Of a DNA stretch of 20,044 bases, positions 7,138 through 14,855 are shown piece by piece. This stretch comes from Deltaproteobacteria bacterium (GTDB lineage Bacteria; Desulfobacterota_E; Deferrimicrobia; Deferrimicrobiales; Deferrimicrobiaceae), in the NCBI GenBank assembly GCA_023488945.1, contig JAMDBZ010000046.1, forward strand, positions 1-20,044, in the 5' to 3' direction. A program made the translations under genes and the position numbers. The notes below the pieces were generated by a model that saw only the letters and a program-made list of their open reading frames with translations, did not search any database and was not told where the DNA came from. How positions within the stretch are numbered: the stretch's first letter is position 1; each line of letters opens with the position of its first letter.

Positions 7138-9206
7138 CACCGGTCACCCTCCGTCAGCGGCAGGGCCACGCGAAAACAGCTCCCCTGCCCGATCCCGGTC
7201 TCGACATCGATTCGCCCGCCGTGCGCCTGAACGATTTCCTTTGCCTGGTACAACCCGATCCCGAATCCCCCGCTCTTCGTCGTCGCGAACGGGTGGAAGA
7301 GCCGATCCCTGACGAATTCCTCCGACATCCCGCACCCGTCGTCCGACACCGAAAGGACAACCCGCCCATCCTGCGCCGCTGTCTTCACGCGGACCTCGCC
7401 GGCCGCGGAATTCGCATCATCCGCGTTGAGGACGAGATTGACCAGGACTTTTCTGATCTGCGCCGGATCGATGTCGGCGCGGGGAACATCGAGATATTCT
7501 TCGACCACTCGCGACTTGAGGGACCCCTTGATCTGCGAGACCACCTCGCGCGCGAGCGCGTTGATGTCCGTCGGCTCCCGGCTGACCTCGATCTTGCGGG
7601 ACAAGACGGAAAGCCGCTCCATCATCCGCTTCATCTTGTCGACGGCCTGCGAGATGCTCGTCAGCGCATCTTTGCGGAACTCCGGATTGTCGAGATTCCG
7701 TTCCGCATTCTGGAGGACCAGCGAGAGCATCGACACGAAGTTCTTCAGGTCGTGGACGATGAAGGCCGAGACGGAGTGGAACGTCTCCAGCTCCTTGGCG
7801 CGGATCAGGTTGTGCGAGAGCCGCGCGTTGAGGAAGCAGGTGGCCGCCTGCCGGGCCACCGTCTGCATCAGGTCGTAGTCCTCGCCGTCGAACGGATGGC
7901 CCGATCGCGTATTGGAAAGTCCGAACACTCCGACAAGCCGTCCCCCGGTCACCAGGGGGACAAGAACCGAGATCCCCTGCGAAAGGAACCGGTCCCGCTG
8001 CTCCCGGGAGATCGGCGGATCGTTCCCCGCCGCGCCCGCGTCCTCCAGGGGAACCGGATAGTCGAGCGCCTTCAGATACCGGACCAGCGCCTTGTCGCCG
8101 GGGAACGGACTCCCGCCGCCCGCACCTGCCGCGACCGTCGCAAACTGCTCTTCGTTCTCATCGCACAACCACAGCACCGTTCGGTTGACCCAGAGGGTCT
8201 CCTTGAAAACCTCCGAGATCGGGGGAAACAAGTCGGCCTCGTCCAGCTTCGACCCGAGACGTCCGGTAAGCCCCAGCCACTCCTTGTGATAGTCGTACCG
8301 GTTCCGGTAGAAATGCCGGGCGACGAACACCTCCAGCTTCTTGCGCGCGCGCGACGAGAAGAGGATCAGGACGATGAAAACGGCGCTCAGGAAGACGAAC
8401 AGCGCGGAGAGGTACTGCGAGAATCCGCCGCCGAAGGTCCGGATCGCCTGGGCGGTAATGCCGACCACGAGGAAATAGAACCCTACGGCCGCGACGGTGA
8501 TCGAGCTGTACATGAAATAACGCGAGATGAAGACATCCACGTTCAACAACTGATGGCGGACCAGCGAGTAACTCGCCAGCGCACAGCCGATGACGATGGC
8601 GGTGGATGTCAAGTGCCGGTAGTCGGCGGCGCTCAGCGGATACAGCAGATGCTGGCTGTGGACGAAAATATTGACGGCGAGGATCGAGCCGATTCCCAAC
8701 AGCAGGAACTTGATCTTCCAGCGTGTCGGAACATCGGCGGATCGGATGACACGCTCGAAGTTCGCCAGCGCCGCGGCCAGCGTCAGCACGGCGACGATCG
8801 ACCCCCAGTGCCCGGCGCGCTCGGCCGTGAACGCGCCGGGCAGCCACCCGGGCTCCAGCGAGCCGACAAAGAGCGCAGCGGATGCGGTGAACGCCAGGAC
8901 GACCGCGGCGCGCCACCGCCTGGACTGACCGGCATCGACGCGGGCATAGGCGACGCTGAACAGGAGCCAGGCGGGAGGAAGCATTGCGCCCGCGCCTCTC
9001 GCGATCTGGAGGTAGGCCGGATCCGGCGATGCGCCGCCTTCCCGATACGCGAGGAACGTCCCGAACTCCATGACCGCTGTCGCGAGCATCCCGGCGAAGA
9101 AGCTCCTGTTCGGGGCGCCCGCGGCGTCCCGCGTGAGGATGAAGGATCCCAGGCCAAGGCACAGCAGGCCGCTCAGGAGAGGGACGTATTCGAACAATGT
9201 GGTCAT
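7137..9206 (-). CDS. prsK: PEP-CTERM system sensor histidine kinase PrsK
   Basis: A 689-residue membrane kinase. Residues 1-285 contain about eight hydrophobic segments with short polar loops, so the input domain lies in the membrane. Residues 300-465 look like a GAF-type cytoplasmic sensor domain. The dimerisation region holds phospho-acceptor His485 in FIVHDLKN, followed by an N-box around VNLVLNADDA (589-598), a G1 box DDGCGM (622-627) and a glycine-rich G2 region (GGFGIGL, 646-652). This architecture and the company of PrsR and PrsT identify the exosortase-associated kinase rather than a generic one. It should phosphorylate PrsR Asp53; the signal is unknown. No clear Shine-Dalgarno is visible before the ATG at 9206. 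It lies 111 bp after the lipoprotein gene, and a small GC hairpin (GCCGC-GAA-GCGGC) sits in that gap. Confidence 0.92.
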   Translation of the reverse strand: MTTLFEYVPLLSGLLCLGLGSFILTRDAAGAPNRSFFAGMLATAVMEFGTFLAYREGGASPDPAYLQIARGAGAMLPPAWLLFSVAYARVDAGQSRRWRAAVVLAFTASAALFVGSLEPGWLPGAFTAERAGHWGSIVAVLTLAAALANFERVIRSADVPTRWKIKFLLLGIGSILAVNIFVHSQHLLYPLSAADYRHLTSTAIVIGCALASYSLVRHQLLNVDVFISRYFMYSSITVAAVGFYFLVVGITAQAIRTFGGGFSQYLSALFVFLSAVFIVLILFSSRARKKLEVFVARHFYRNRYDYHKEWLGLTGRLGSKLDEADLFPPISEVFKETLWVNRTVLWLCDENEEQFATVAAGAGGGSPFPGDKALVRYLKALDYPVPLEDAGAAGNDPPISREQRDRFLSQGISVLVPLVTGGRLVGVFGLSNTRSGHPFDGEDYDLMQTVARQAATCFLNARLSHNLIRAKELETFHSVSAFIVHDLKNFVSMLSLVLQNAERNLDNPEFRKDALTSISQAVDKMKRMMERLSVLSRKIEVSREPTDINALAREVVSQIKGSLKSRVVEEYLDVPRADIDPAQIRKVLVNLVLNADDANSAAGEVRVKTAAQDGRVVLSVSDDGCGMSEEFVRDRLFHPFATTKSGGFGIGLYQAKEIVQAHGGRIDVETGIGQGSCFRVALPLTEGDR

Positions 9207-9317
9207 CTGGCGTTTGGGATGCGGGCTTGCGGATCAGCCGCGAAGCGGCGCGGAACGGGTCAGCGGAAAGGCGGGACGGTCGGGATCAGTCCGGCACGGC
9301 GAGCGGGAACAAGGCGC

Positions 9318-9731
9318 TCAGTTGTACCGGAACGAAGCCGTCATCGAGAAGTCCGACTTCAGGCCGCTCTTGGCGACGCACCGGACGGACACGTAATACA
9401 GCGTGTTGTCCTGCGCCGAGTGAGGAAGTAGCGCAAGATTGAATGTCGTGTTCACCGATCCCGTCCCGGGCTCGTACGCGTTCACGGCAGCGTCGGCCGT
9501 GTCCGACGGGGAGAAGGTCCCCGTCTCGTTCACGTAGATTTCGAACACATCGAGGTCCGCCGCCGGGTTCAGCGGCGTGTTGTCCGTGAAAGCGGTCGGC
9601 GGGTCCCAGCTCAGGGTCCTTGCAGGGCCACTGCCCGCGCCTTCACCGCCCCCCCCTCCGCCTCCGCAGCCGAAAAGGGAAATCCCGGCAAGGAGCATCA
9701 CAAGTGCGGGAATTGTCTTTCTCGGACACAC
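9318..9731 (-). CDS. Small lipoprotein with a fibronectin type III-like domain
   Basis: A 137-residue predicted lipoprotein. I place the start at the GTG at 9731 because CGGAGGGG lies just before it and it gives a compact signal peptide ending LFGC, with Cys22 as the lipidation site; a longer TTG-started form to 9764 lacks these features. A flexible linker follows with seven consecutive glycines. The rest resembles one Fn3 domain: an early TLSWDPPTAF, a central LDVFEIYVNE and a late TLYYVSVRCVAKSG strand pattern. It may bind polysaccharide or protein in the envelope. It is the first gene of the prsKRT transcription unit and could be a sensor accessory, but that is only suggested by position. 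An ATG at residue 12 (MLLAG) is another possible start. Confidence 0.72.
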   Translation of the reverse strand: MCPRKTIPALVMLLAGISLFGCGGGGGGGEGAGSGPARTLSWDPPTAFTDNTPLNPAADLDVFEIYVNETGTFSPSDTADAAVNAYEPGTGSVNTTFNLALLPHSAQDNTLYYVSVRCVAKSGLKSDFSMTASFRYN

Positions 9732-9801
9732 TGTCGCTTCCCCTCCGCAACAACTGCATAGCAACCGGCGTGCGTCCGCGTAAGTCCTTGACTTTCACTT
9801 G

Positions 9802-9830
9802 CTTATAGCAGATCGAGCCCGCCCCCCCAA
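9802..9830 (-). promoter_or_regulatory. Candidate sigma-70 promoter for the lipoprotein-prsK-prsR-prsT unit
   Basis: On the - strand a -35-like TTGGGG (9830-9825) is followed by a 17-bp spacer and TATAAG (9807-9802). The -10 is preceded by TGC, giving an extended -10 (TGCTATAAG). The start point would be near 9795, about 65 nt before the GTG at 9731. It lies in the only sizeable gap (9732-9897) between the exosortase operon and the regulatory genes. The -35 is a poor match, so the extended -10 carries most of the call. Confidence 0.45.
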
Positions 9831-9897
9831 TCCATATCTGTCATTCTTGGCACAACTGTGTAATCGGGAATGCCTACCGACAAGCGACCGCCCGGAG

Positions 9898-10779
9898 TCA
9901 CGGGGTGACCTCGAGCGCTTTGGCTCCCCTTTGCTCGCCGCGTCGCAATAGCCAAAGCACCACCCCCAGCATCGTCAGCGCGACCACGAAGAACGGAATA
10001 CCTCCGGACCTGTGGAGATCGCTGGCGAGAATTCTCTTGTCCACGTAGGCGCCAAGCAGCGTCAGCGTCACGATCCGGACCGCGTTTTTGAAGATCGTGA
10101 TCGGCAGGATCGCGAGCAGGAGGATCAACTTGCTCCGCCAGGTTCGAAGAAAGAGATGGCTCGCCAGGATCCCGGTTATCAGCAACGAAAGGCTCGAGCG
10201 GATCCCGCCGCACTGCTTCGCCACCTCGACGCTCAACCCCGGGAGTTGGAAGACGAACCCCTCCCGGTACAGCGGCACGCCGGTCAGCTTGAGAAGAAGG
10301 TAGGAGATTTCCGCCGAGCAGTATTGCAGCAAGGCGATGAAACGCTCCATGATCAATCCGGGCACCGGGATCATGAACAGAAGGAACGCAAGCGGGAATG
10401 CGGCCGCCCTGACGGCGCCGATTCCGAAAAACAGGAGGAACCCGCCGACCCAGCAGACAAGGGCCGCAAGGACCATGAGCGACAGATAATCGTTTCGCCC
10501 CAGTTGCGCTTCCCGGCCGGATCCCAACAGCAAGAGGAGGATCCCGGCGGCGATCACGGCTCCCCCAGGTCCAAACTCGATCGCCCCGCCCTTGAATATC
10601 GATCCGCGCCCGGAATAGATCAAGTAGGCGCTCACCAGCGGAATAAGGAAGATGTGGGAATAGAGCTCATTCCCCGACGACAACCGCAACAGCAACTTCA
10701 TCGGCTCGAAAAAAGCCGCCGCCACGATGACGGTGTACGTCGCGAAGAAAATGGCTCCCCTGTTCAGCGATCTCACCAT
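9898..10779 (-). CDS. xrt: Exosortase (PEP-CTERM transpeptidase-like membrane protease)
   Basis: A 293-residue membrane protein with about eight hydrophobic helices. The catalytic signature is intact: Cys190 in VAKQCGGIRSS, Arg235 in FKNAVRIVTL and His256 in LHRSGG. It should cleave PEP-CTERM tails at the cytoplasmic membrane and transfer the proteins to an anchor. The Cys motif reads QCGGIRS where the commoner form is CSGIRS. No EpsI-like domain is fused to the C-terminus and no separate epsI is in the window. The ATG at 10779 is chosen because residues before it are polar and Pro/Gly-rich, but no clear Shine-Dalgarno marks it; TTG at 10845, overlapping the upstream gene by 14 bp and with GGAG nearby, is an alternative. 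It is the last gene of the biosynthetic operon and its enzyme serves the three PEP-CTERM proteins at 262-3111. Confidence 0.92.
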   Translation of the reverse strand: MVRSLNRGAIFFATYTVIVAAAFFEPMKLLLRLSSGNELYSHIFLIPLVSAYLIYSGRGSIFKGGAIEFGPGGAVIAAGILLLLLGSGREAQLGRNDYLSLMVLAALVCWVGGFLLFFGIGAVRAAAFPLAFLLFMIPVPGLIMERFIALLQYCSAEISYLLLKLTGVPLYREGFVFQLPGLSVEVAKQCGGIRSSLSLLITGILASHLFLRTWRSKLILLLAILPITIFKNAVRIVTLTLLGAYVDKRILASDLHRSGGIPFFVVALTMLGVVLWLLRRGEQRGAKALEVTP

Positions 10780-10831
10780 GGCCGGGATAACACCGTCCGG
10801 AGATCCTTGTCCGTCCGGACGAGGCGCAGGG

Positions 10832-11869
10832 TCACCCGATCCCAAGTCTCCGCTTCACCTCTTCGATGATCCGGGGATCGGACGGTTTGGAGATCTTCTC
10901 GATCCCCGCATCCCGCGTCATGTGCCCCCCGCGCACGAGCCCGGCGACCTCAAAGGCATACGGGTGAAAACCGTATGCCTCGATATGCGCCTGGTTGGCG
11001 AACGCATTCAGCAGGCAGTTGGTCGAGTTGGAGTCGGTGTCCGCAGGCGCCTTCCAGCCGAGCGGCGCGATCGTATCGAGGATGGCGTCCTCGTCGTAGG
11101 GCAAGAAGGCCAGCGGGTATACGGCGTACAGAAAATGACCGTCGTACGCCTTGAGAAACTCCTGGGCGGACCTGTAGTGCCGCTCCTGCAGGAGGTACGG
11201 CGCAAGGTCGTCGCCCATGATGTCGGACAACTGGCTTCTGACCGCATCCTGCATCGACCGGAGCATCGCCAGGTTCGTTTTCATGATCGCCGATCGCAAC
11301 GGGACCTGGCCGGGAGACCAGCCGTACGCGATCGCGGGAATCCCGACCTCGATCGCGGTCTTGATGACGAGCGACTTGACGAGGTGCATGCAGGTGTTGC
11401 AGACGGAACTCGCCCGCTCGAGCGCCTTCATCGGATAGCGGTGCAAACCCAGGGACCGAACAAAAGCCCGTTTCAGGGCGCCGGGACCGGGCGTCACCAT
11501 CCAGTGATCGACGTCGAGCGCCCCGGTCACCGCCCTGATATTGCGGACCGCCTGGGGAGAGAGGAACCCGTGGTCGAAGGTGACGGCGAGGATCTTCAGA
11601 TCGAACCGATCCTTCAGCACCTTGAGCGTGTAGCTGCTGTCCTTTCCCCCGCTGTACGCCATGATCGCGTCGTAGGGGCGTGCCTCCGATTTCCGGTGCG
11701 CACACAACGACCGCATGATCTCCCGGAATTGCTCCTCGGCGCGGGCCCTGTCTTCCATCACGCGATCGTCGGCCTTCCCGCTCAGACGGCATTGGCTGCA
11801 GATACCTTCCTCGTCAAAGGAGATCCCGGGAAATGTCTCCGGAAGAACACACCTCGAACAGATCCTCAA
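10832..11869 (-). CDS. N-acetyl-sugar amidotransferase, WbpG-like PP-loop enzyme
   Basis: A 345-residue cytoplasmic enzyme. Two CxxC pairs near the N-terminus (Cys4/Cys7 and Cys24/Cys27) form a likely zinc site, and the PP-loop SGGKDSS (73-79) binds and splits ATP to adenylate the substrate. This arrangement is that of WbpG-type amidotransferases, which with glutaminase partners convert an N-acetyl group of a nucleotide sugar to an acetamidino group in surface polysaccharides. The start is a TTG at 11869 whose last two bases overlap the stop of the DUF362 gene (TTGA), with GAGG eight bases upstream; the frame stays open to 12973 but that extension lies on top of the DUF362 gene and has no domain. 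WbpG usually needs HisH/HisF-like partners, which are not in this window, so the ammonia source is open. Confidence 0.8.
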   Translation of the reverse strand: MRICSRCVLPETFPGISFDEEGICSQCRLSGKADDRVMEDRARAEEQFREIMRSLCAHRKSEARPYDAIMAYSGGKDSSYTLKVLKDRFDLKILAVTFDHGFLSPQAVRNIRAVTGALDVDHWMVTPGPGALKRAFVRSLGLHRYPMKALERASSVCNTCMHLVKSLVIKTAIEVGIPAIAYGWSPGQVPLRSAIMKTNLAMLRSMQDAVRSQLSDIMGDDLAPYLLQERHYRSAQEFLKAYDGHFLYAVYPLAFLPYDEDAILDTIAPLGWKAPADTDSNSTNCLLNAFANQAHIEAYGFHPYAFEVAGLVRGGHMTRDAGIEKISKPSDPRIIEEVKRRLGIG

Positions 11870-13230
11870 GCCGCGAACCTCATGAGGAGATACTTCGCAA
11901 TCGCCTTCAAGTCGGTGCCCCAGACCTTCTCGCCCACGACGGCAAGATCGTCGCCCGACTGCATCGCTCTCTTCCGCAAGTCGTAGGATCGTATCTCCAC
12001 ACACTGCTCGTCCAGGATCCCGGCTCCCGCCGACGCCGCGCTTTCCAGGTACCGCCGCAGCGGACGCCCCGCGTCGTCGGGATCGTGAACAGGGACCGAG
12101 GAGTTCGGAAAGAGAACGTACTTCGCCGCGTGGACATCGAGCGCCACGGGATCCGCGCTCGCCAGGACGGCGCGCGTCCTGGCCACGGGGGCATCGACCC
12201 GGGAAGCGAGCCCCACCCATTCGGCCGTCGTGACATGGAGGTCGGCTCTGCGGATCGTCCGGATGAACGTCCCGATCGCGACTCCCAACGCCCCCTGCGC
12301 GGGACCGGGCGCCCATTTGTCGAACGGGAAGGAGTGAAAATTGTGGTGCTCTCCGACAAGCCGCCCCCCGTTCGCAGGGTCCGGTCCGCCGCTCAGGTCG
12401 ACGATCCCCATGTAGTTCTTGACGGCGCTCGTGACGCCGCAGTAGCGGCTGTGGTGGTTGAGGGCCGAGAAGACAACGAACCGGAGCGGCCGTCCCGCGT
12501 AGGCGCCCTTCTCCCACACTCCGTTCCGGAAATCGACGATGGTTCCCCGGTCGGTCCGAAAAATCGGGTAGGTCATGATCGTCGTGCGACGCGCTTTGCC
12601 GACGGCGCCGTTGTCGCAGGAGATCAACGGGATGCCGCCGGTCCCGTCGCAGTAGACGTATCCGTCTCCGTCCTTGGGACTGAAGACCCGCCTCCCGCCC
12701 GTCGCCGCGTCGATCCAGGCGCACGCGGTGAACCGGTCGCCGTACTTTCTCTTCAGGACAGCGACAAGATCGTTCGCATTCTTCACTTCCGGCAAATCGG
12801 AATTCCTCTCGAAGGGATGCGCCCAGCCGGCCGCGCCCGAGTCGAACGGGTTCGGACCCCGGTGGCAATTCTCCGCGAGGACGACCTCCCCCCGAAACCC
12901 GCCTGGCCGATCGAAGATCGTCTCGACGAACCGGCTCAGCGCCGCGAGGTTCGGCGCACCCTGGTTCCACCATTGCAGGTTGGGCTTGACGAGGACGATA
13001 TCCTCGGGGCCGACGTAACGTTCCACCCCGCCCGCCAGCTCCAGCACCTTGGCGAGGTTCCCGGACGGCGACCCGTTTATCGCCCTGAGCACCGTCGCTT
13101 TCGGCTCCGTCACGGGAAGTCTTCGGGAGTTGCGGCGCTCAGCGAACGCGTCGTCGCGACCGAGGAGAAGCCCTCCGCCCGCCGCAAGGCACATTCCCAG
13201 GAAGGACCGCCGGGACCCCGATACCGCCAT
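11866..13230 (-). CDS. Tat-exported DUF362-family protein
   Basis: A 454-residue protein of the DUF362 family. The N-terminus is a twin-arginine signal (SRRSFLGM, Arg7-Arg8, hydrophobic stretch 13-24, likely cleavage after AFA at residue 30), implying export after folding, often with a cofactor. Conserved-looking stretches include VLVKPNLQWWN, SAVKNYMGIVDLS and LASADPVALDVHAAKY. The family's activity is poorly defined; some members carry ferredoxin domains, but this one shows no CxxCxxC iron-sulfur motif. The ATG at 13230 directly abuts the stop of the ligase gene (TGAATG), indicating translational coupling. Its place among exopolysaccharide and sorting genes suggests a periplasmic step in glycan or acyl modification; this is inference from context. 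Confidence 0.8.
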   Translation of the reverse strand: MAVSGSRRSFLGMCLAAGGGLLLGRDDAFAERRNSRRLPVTEPKATVLRAINGSPSGNLAKVLELAGGVERYVGPEDIVLVKPNLQWWNQGAPNLAALSRFVETIFDRPGGFRGEVVLAENCHRGPNPFDSGAAGWAHPFERNSDLPEVKNANDLVAVLKRKYGDRFTACAWIDAATGGRRVFSPKDGDGYVYCDGTGGIPLISCDNGAVGKARRTTIMTYPIFRTDRGTIVDFRNGVWEKGAYAGRPLRFVVFSALNHHSRYCGVTSAVKNYMGIVDLSGGPDPANGGRLVGEHHNFHSFPFDKWAPGPAQGALGVAIGTFIRTIRRADLHVTTAEWVGLASRVDAPVARTRAVLASADPVALDVHAAKYVLFPNSSVPVHDPDDAGRPLRRYLESAASAGAGILDEQCVEIRSYDLRKRAMQSGDDLAVVGEKVWGTDLKAIAKYLLMRFAA

Positions 13231-14835
13231 TCACGATCCACCGGTCGAGGCGGGCCCCGGGCCGGCGACCGGGGTCGGATGCGCGAGGGCGGTCTTGTCG
13301 ATCTTGCCGTTCGGGCTCTTCGGCATCTCCGCGACGAATGCGACTTCCTTCGGGACCATGTACGGTTCGAGCCGGCCGGCGCAATGCTTGAGGACGTCAC
13401 GCCCGGAGATCGCGCTTCCCGGCGACCGGACGACGAACGCCACGGCCGCCTGTCCGAGGATCTCATCCGGAACGCCGACGACCGCCGCCTCGGCCACGCC
13501 GTCGAGCTCGCACAGGACGTTCTCCACTTCCTTCGGACTCACACGTTCTCCCTTGCACTTGATCATGTCGTCCTTGCGCCCCAGGAAGTAGAGATACCCC
13601 TCTTCGTCCTTCCGGAAATAATCGCCGGAATAGAGCCACCTCTCACCGGGAATCCGCCCGGGGCGGTAGCTCTTCGCGGTCAGCTCGGGCGCGTTCCAGT
13701 AACCGCGCATCACATTCGAGCCACGAATGACGAGTTCACCGACCTCTCCCGCGGGGACCTCCCGCCCCTCCTCGTCCAGAATGAATACCTCGCAGTTCGG
13801 AATCGCCTTCCCGACCGACGCCGGGCGACGATCCACCTCTTCGGGGGAGAGGTACAACGTCCGTTTGCACTCGGTCAGACCGAACATCGAGAAGAGCTTC
13901 ACGTCCGGGAAAAGGGCTCTGATGCGCCTGATATGCTCCGGCGGAAGCGCCGCACCGGTGTTCGTCATGTACCGGAGAGAAGAGAGGTCGAACTTCTCGA
14001 GGTTCTGCATCCTCAGCAGGAACGCCGCCATCGTGGGAACGAGAGGGAAACCCGTGACCCTTTCCCTCTCGATCGCCTGGAGCACCTTGACCGGAAACAG
14101 GAAGGATTCGAGCACGACCGTTCCGCCGAACATCACGCTCATCAACACCTGGTAGAGGCCGTAATCGAACGAGAGCGGAAGGACGTCCACGATGATGTCG
14201 TCGGGCGCATTTCCGATGTACTCGATGATGCTCCGTGCGGCCGAGACCATGTTGTGGTGGCTCGACATCACCCCCTTGGGATCTCCCGTGGACCCTGAGG
14301 TGTAGATGAGCGCCGCGAGGTCCTGGTCGATGGATCGGACGCGGAGCGGCGACCCCCGCTCCGGCGATCCTCCGGTAAGCGCTTCCTCCCACGTCGACGA
14401 TCGGGCGGAGAGCCCCGAAGGGATCGATGATGAATCGCCGATCCAGAATATCGGAAAAGGCCGACCCGATTCCCGAACCGCCTCCTCGATCACCCGCGCC
14501 TTCCAGACGTCGCCGATGAGGGCCGCCGCGCCCGAATCGTTCAGGATATAGGCGAGCTTCTTCGCCTTCATCGCCCCGTTCAGGATCACGAACGCCGCAC
14601 CCGCCTTGAGGATTCCATAGAGGGAGACGACCGATTCCGGAGAATTGTCGAGGAAGACGACGACCCCGTCGTGACGCCTGACACCCGCGGAGACCAACCC
14701 CGTCGCCAAGCGACCGGCCCGCTCCTCGAGGTCGCGGTACATCAATCGTTTCTCGCCGGCGACAATCGCCGCCTTGTCGGGAAACCGGCGGGCGCTGCGG
14801 GTCAGCCACTCGTGCACAAGCGTCGGGTCGAACAT
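13231..14835 (-). CDS. AMP-forming acyl-CoA/acyl-ACP ligase, exosortase-system associated
   Basis: A 534-residue member of the ANL adenylate-forming superfamily. It has the phosphate-binding signature IYTSGSTGDPKG (177-188), a hinge region FLGRKDDMIKCKGERVSP, and the catalytic lysine Lys511 in PNGKIDK near the C-terminus. It would activate a carboxylic acid as an acyl-adenylate and pass it to CoA or to a phosphopantetheine arm. Length and context match the acyl-CoA ligase family recurrent in exosortase loci. Two acyl carrier proteins lie in the same operon (16850-17107 and 19343-19591), so an ACP may be its acceptor. The start follows the asnB stop by 20 bp with a modest AGAAGG-type ribosome site. 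The acyl substrate cannot be read from sequence. Confidence 0.87.
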   Translation of the reverse strand: MFDPTLVHEWLTRSARRFPDKAAIVAGEKRLMYRDLEERAGRLATGLVSAGVRRHDGVVVFLDNSPESVVSLYGILKAGAAFVILNGAMKAKKLAYILNDSGAAALIGDVWKARVIEEAVRESGRPFPIFWIGDSSSIPSGLSARSSTWEEALTGGSPERGSPLRVRSIDQDLAALIYTSGSTGDPKGVMSSHHNMVSAARSIIEYIGNAPDDIIVDVLPLSFDYGLYQVLMSVMFGGTVVLESFLFPVKVLQAIERERVTGFPLVPTMAAFLLRMQNLEKFDLSSLRYMTNTGAALPPEHIRRIRALFPDVKLFSMFGLTECKRTLYLSPEEVDRRPASVGKAIPNCEVFILDEEGREVPAGEVGELVIRGSNVMRGYWNAPELTAKSYRPGRIPGERWLYSGDYFRKDEEGYLYFLGRKDDMIKCKGERVSPKEVENVLCELDGVAEAAVVGVPDEILGQAAVAFVVRSPGSAISGRDVLKHCAGRLEPYMVPKEVAFVAEMPKSPNGKIDKTALAHPTPVAGPGPASTGGS

Positions 14836-14855
14836 CTCGGGCGTGCCCTTCTCTC

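Noticed and set aside
9847..9862. Perfect sigma-54 -24 box (TTGGCAC) on the + strand
   Set aside because: The -12 region reads GTGTA with no GC at the required spacing, and no + strand gene follows.
11870..12973. N-terminal extension of the WbpG-like frame to 713 residues
   Set aside because: It lies entirely over the DUF362 gene, has no recognisable domain, and the family N-terminus with its first CxxC begins at the TTG at 11869.
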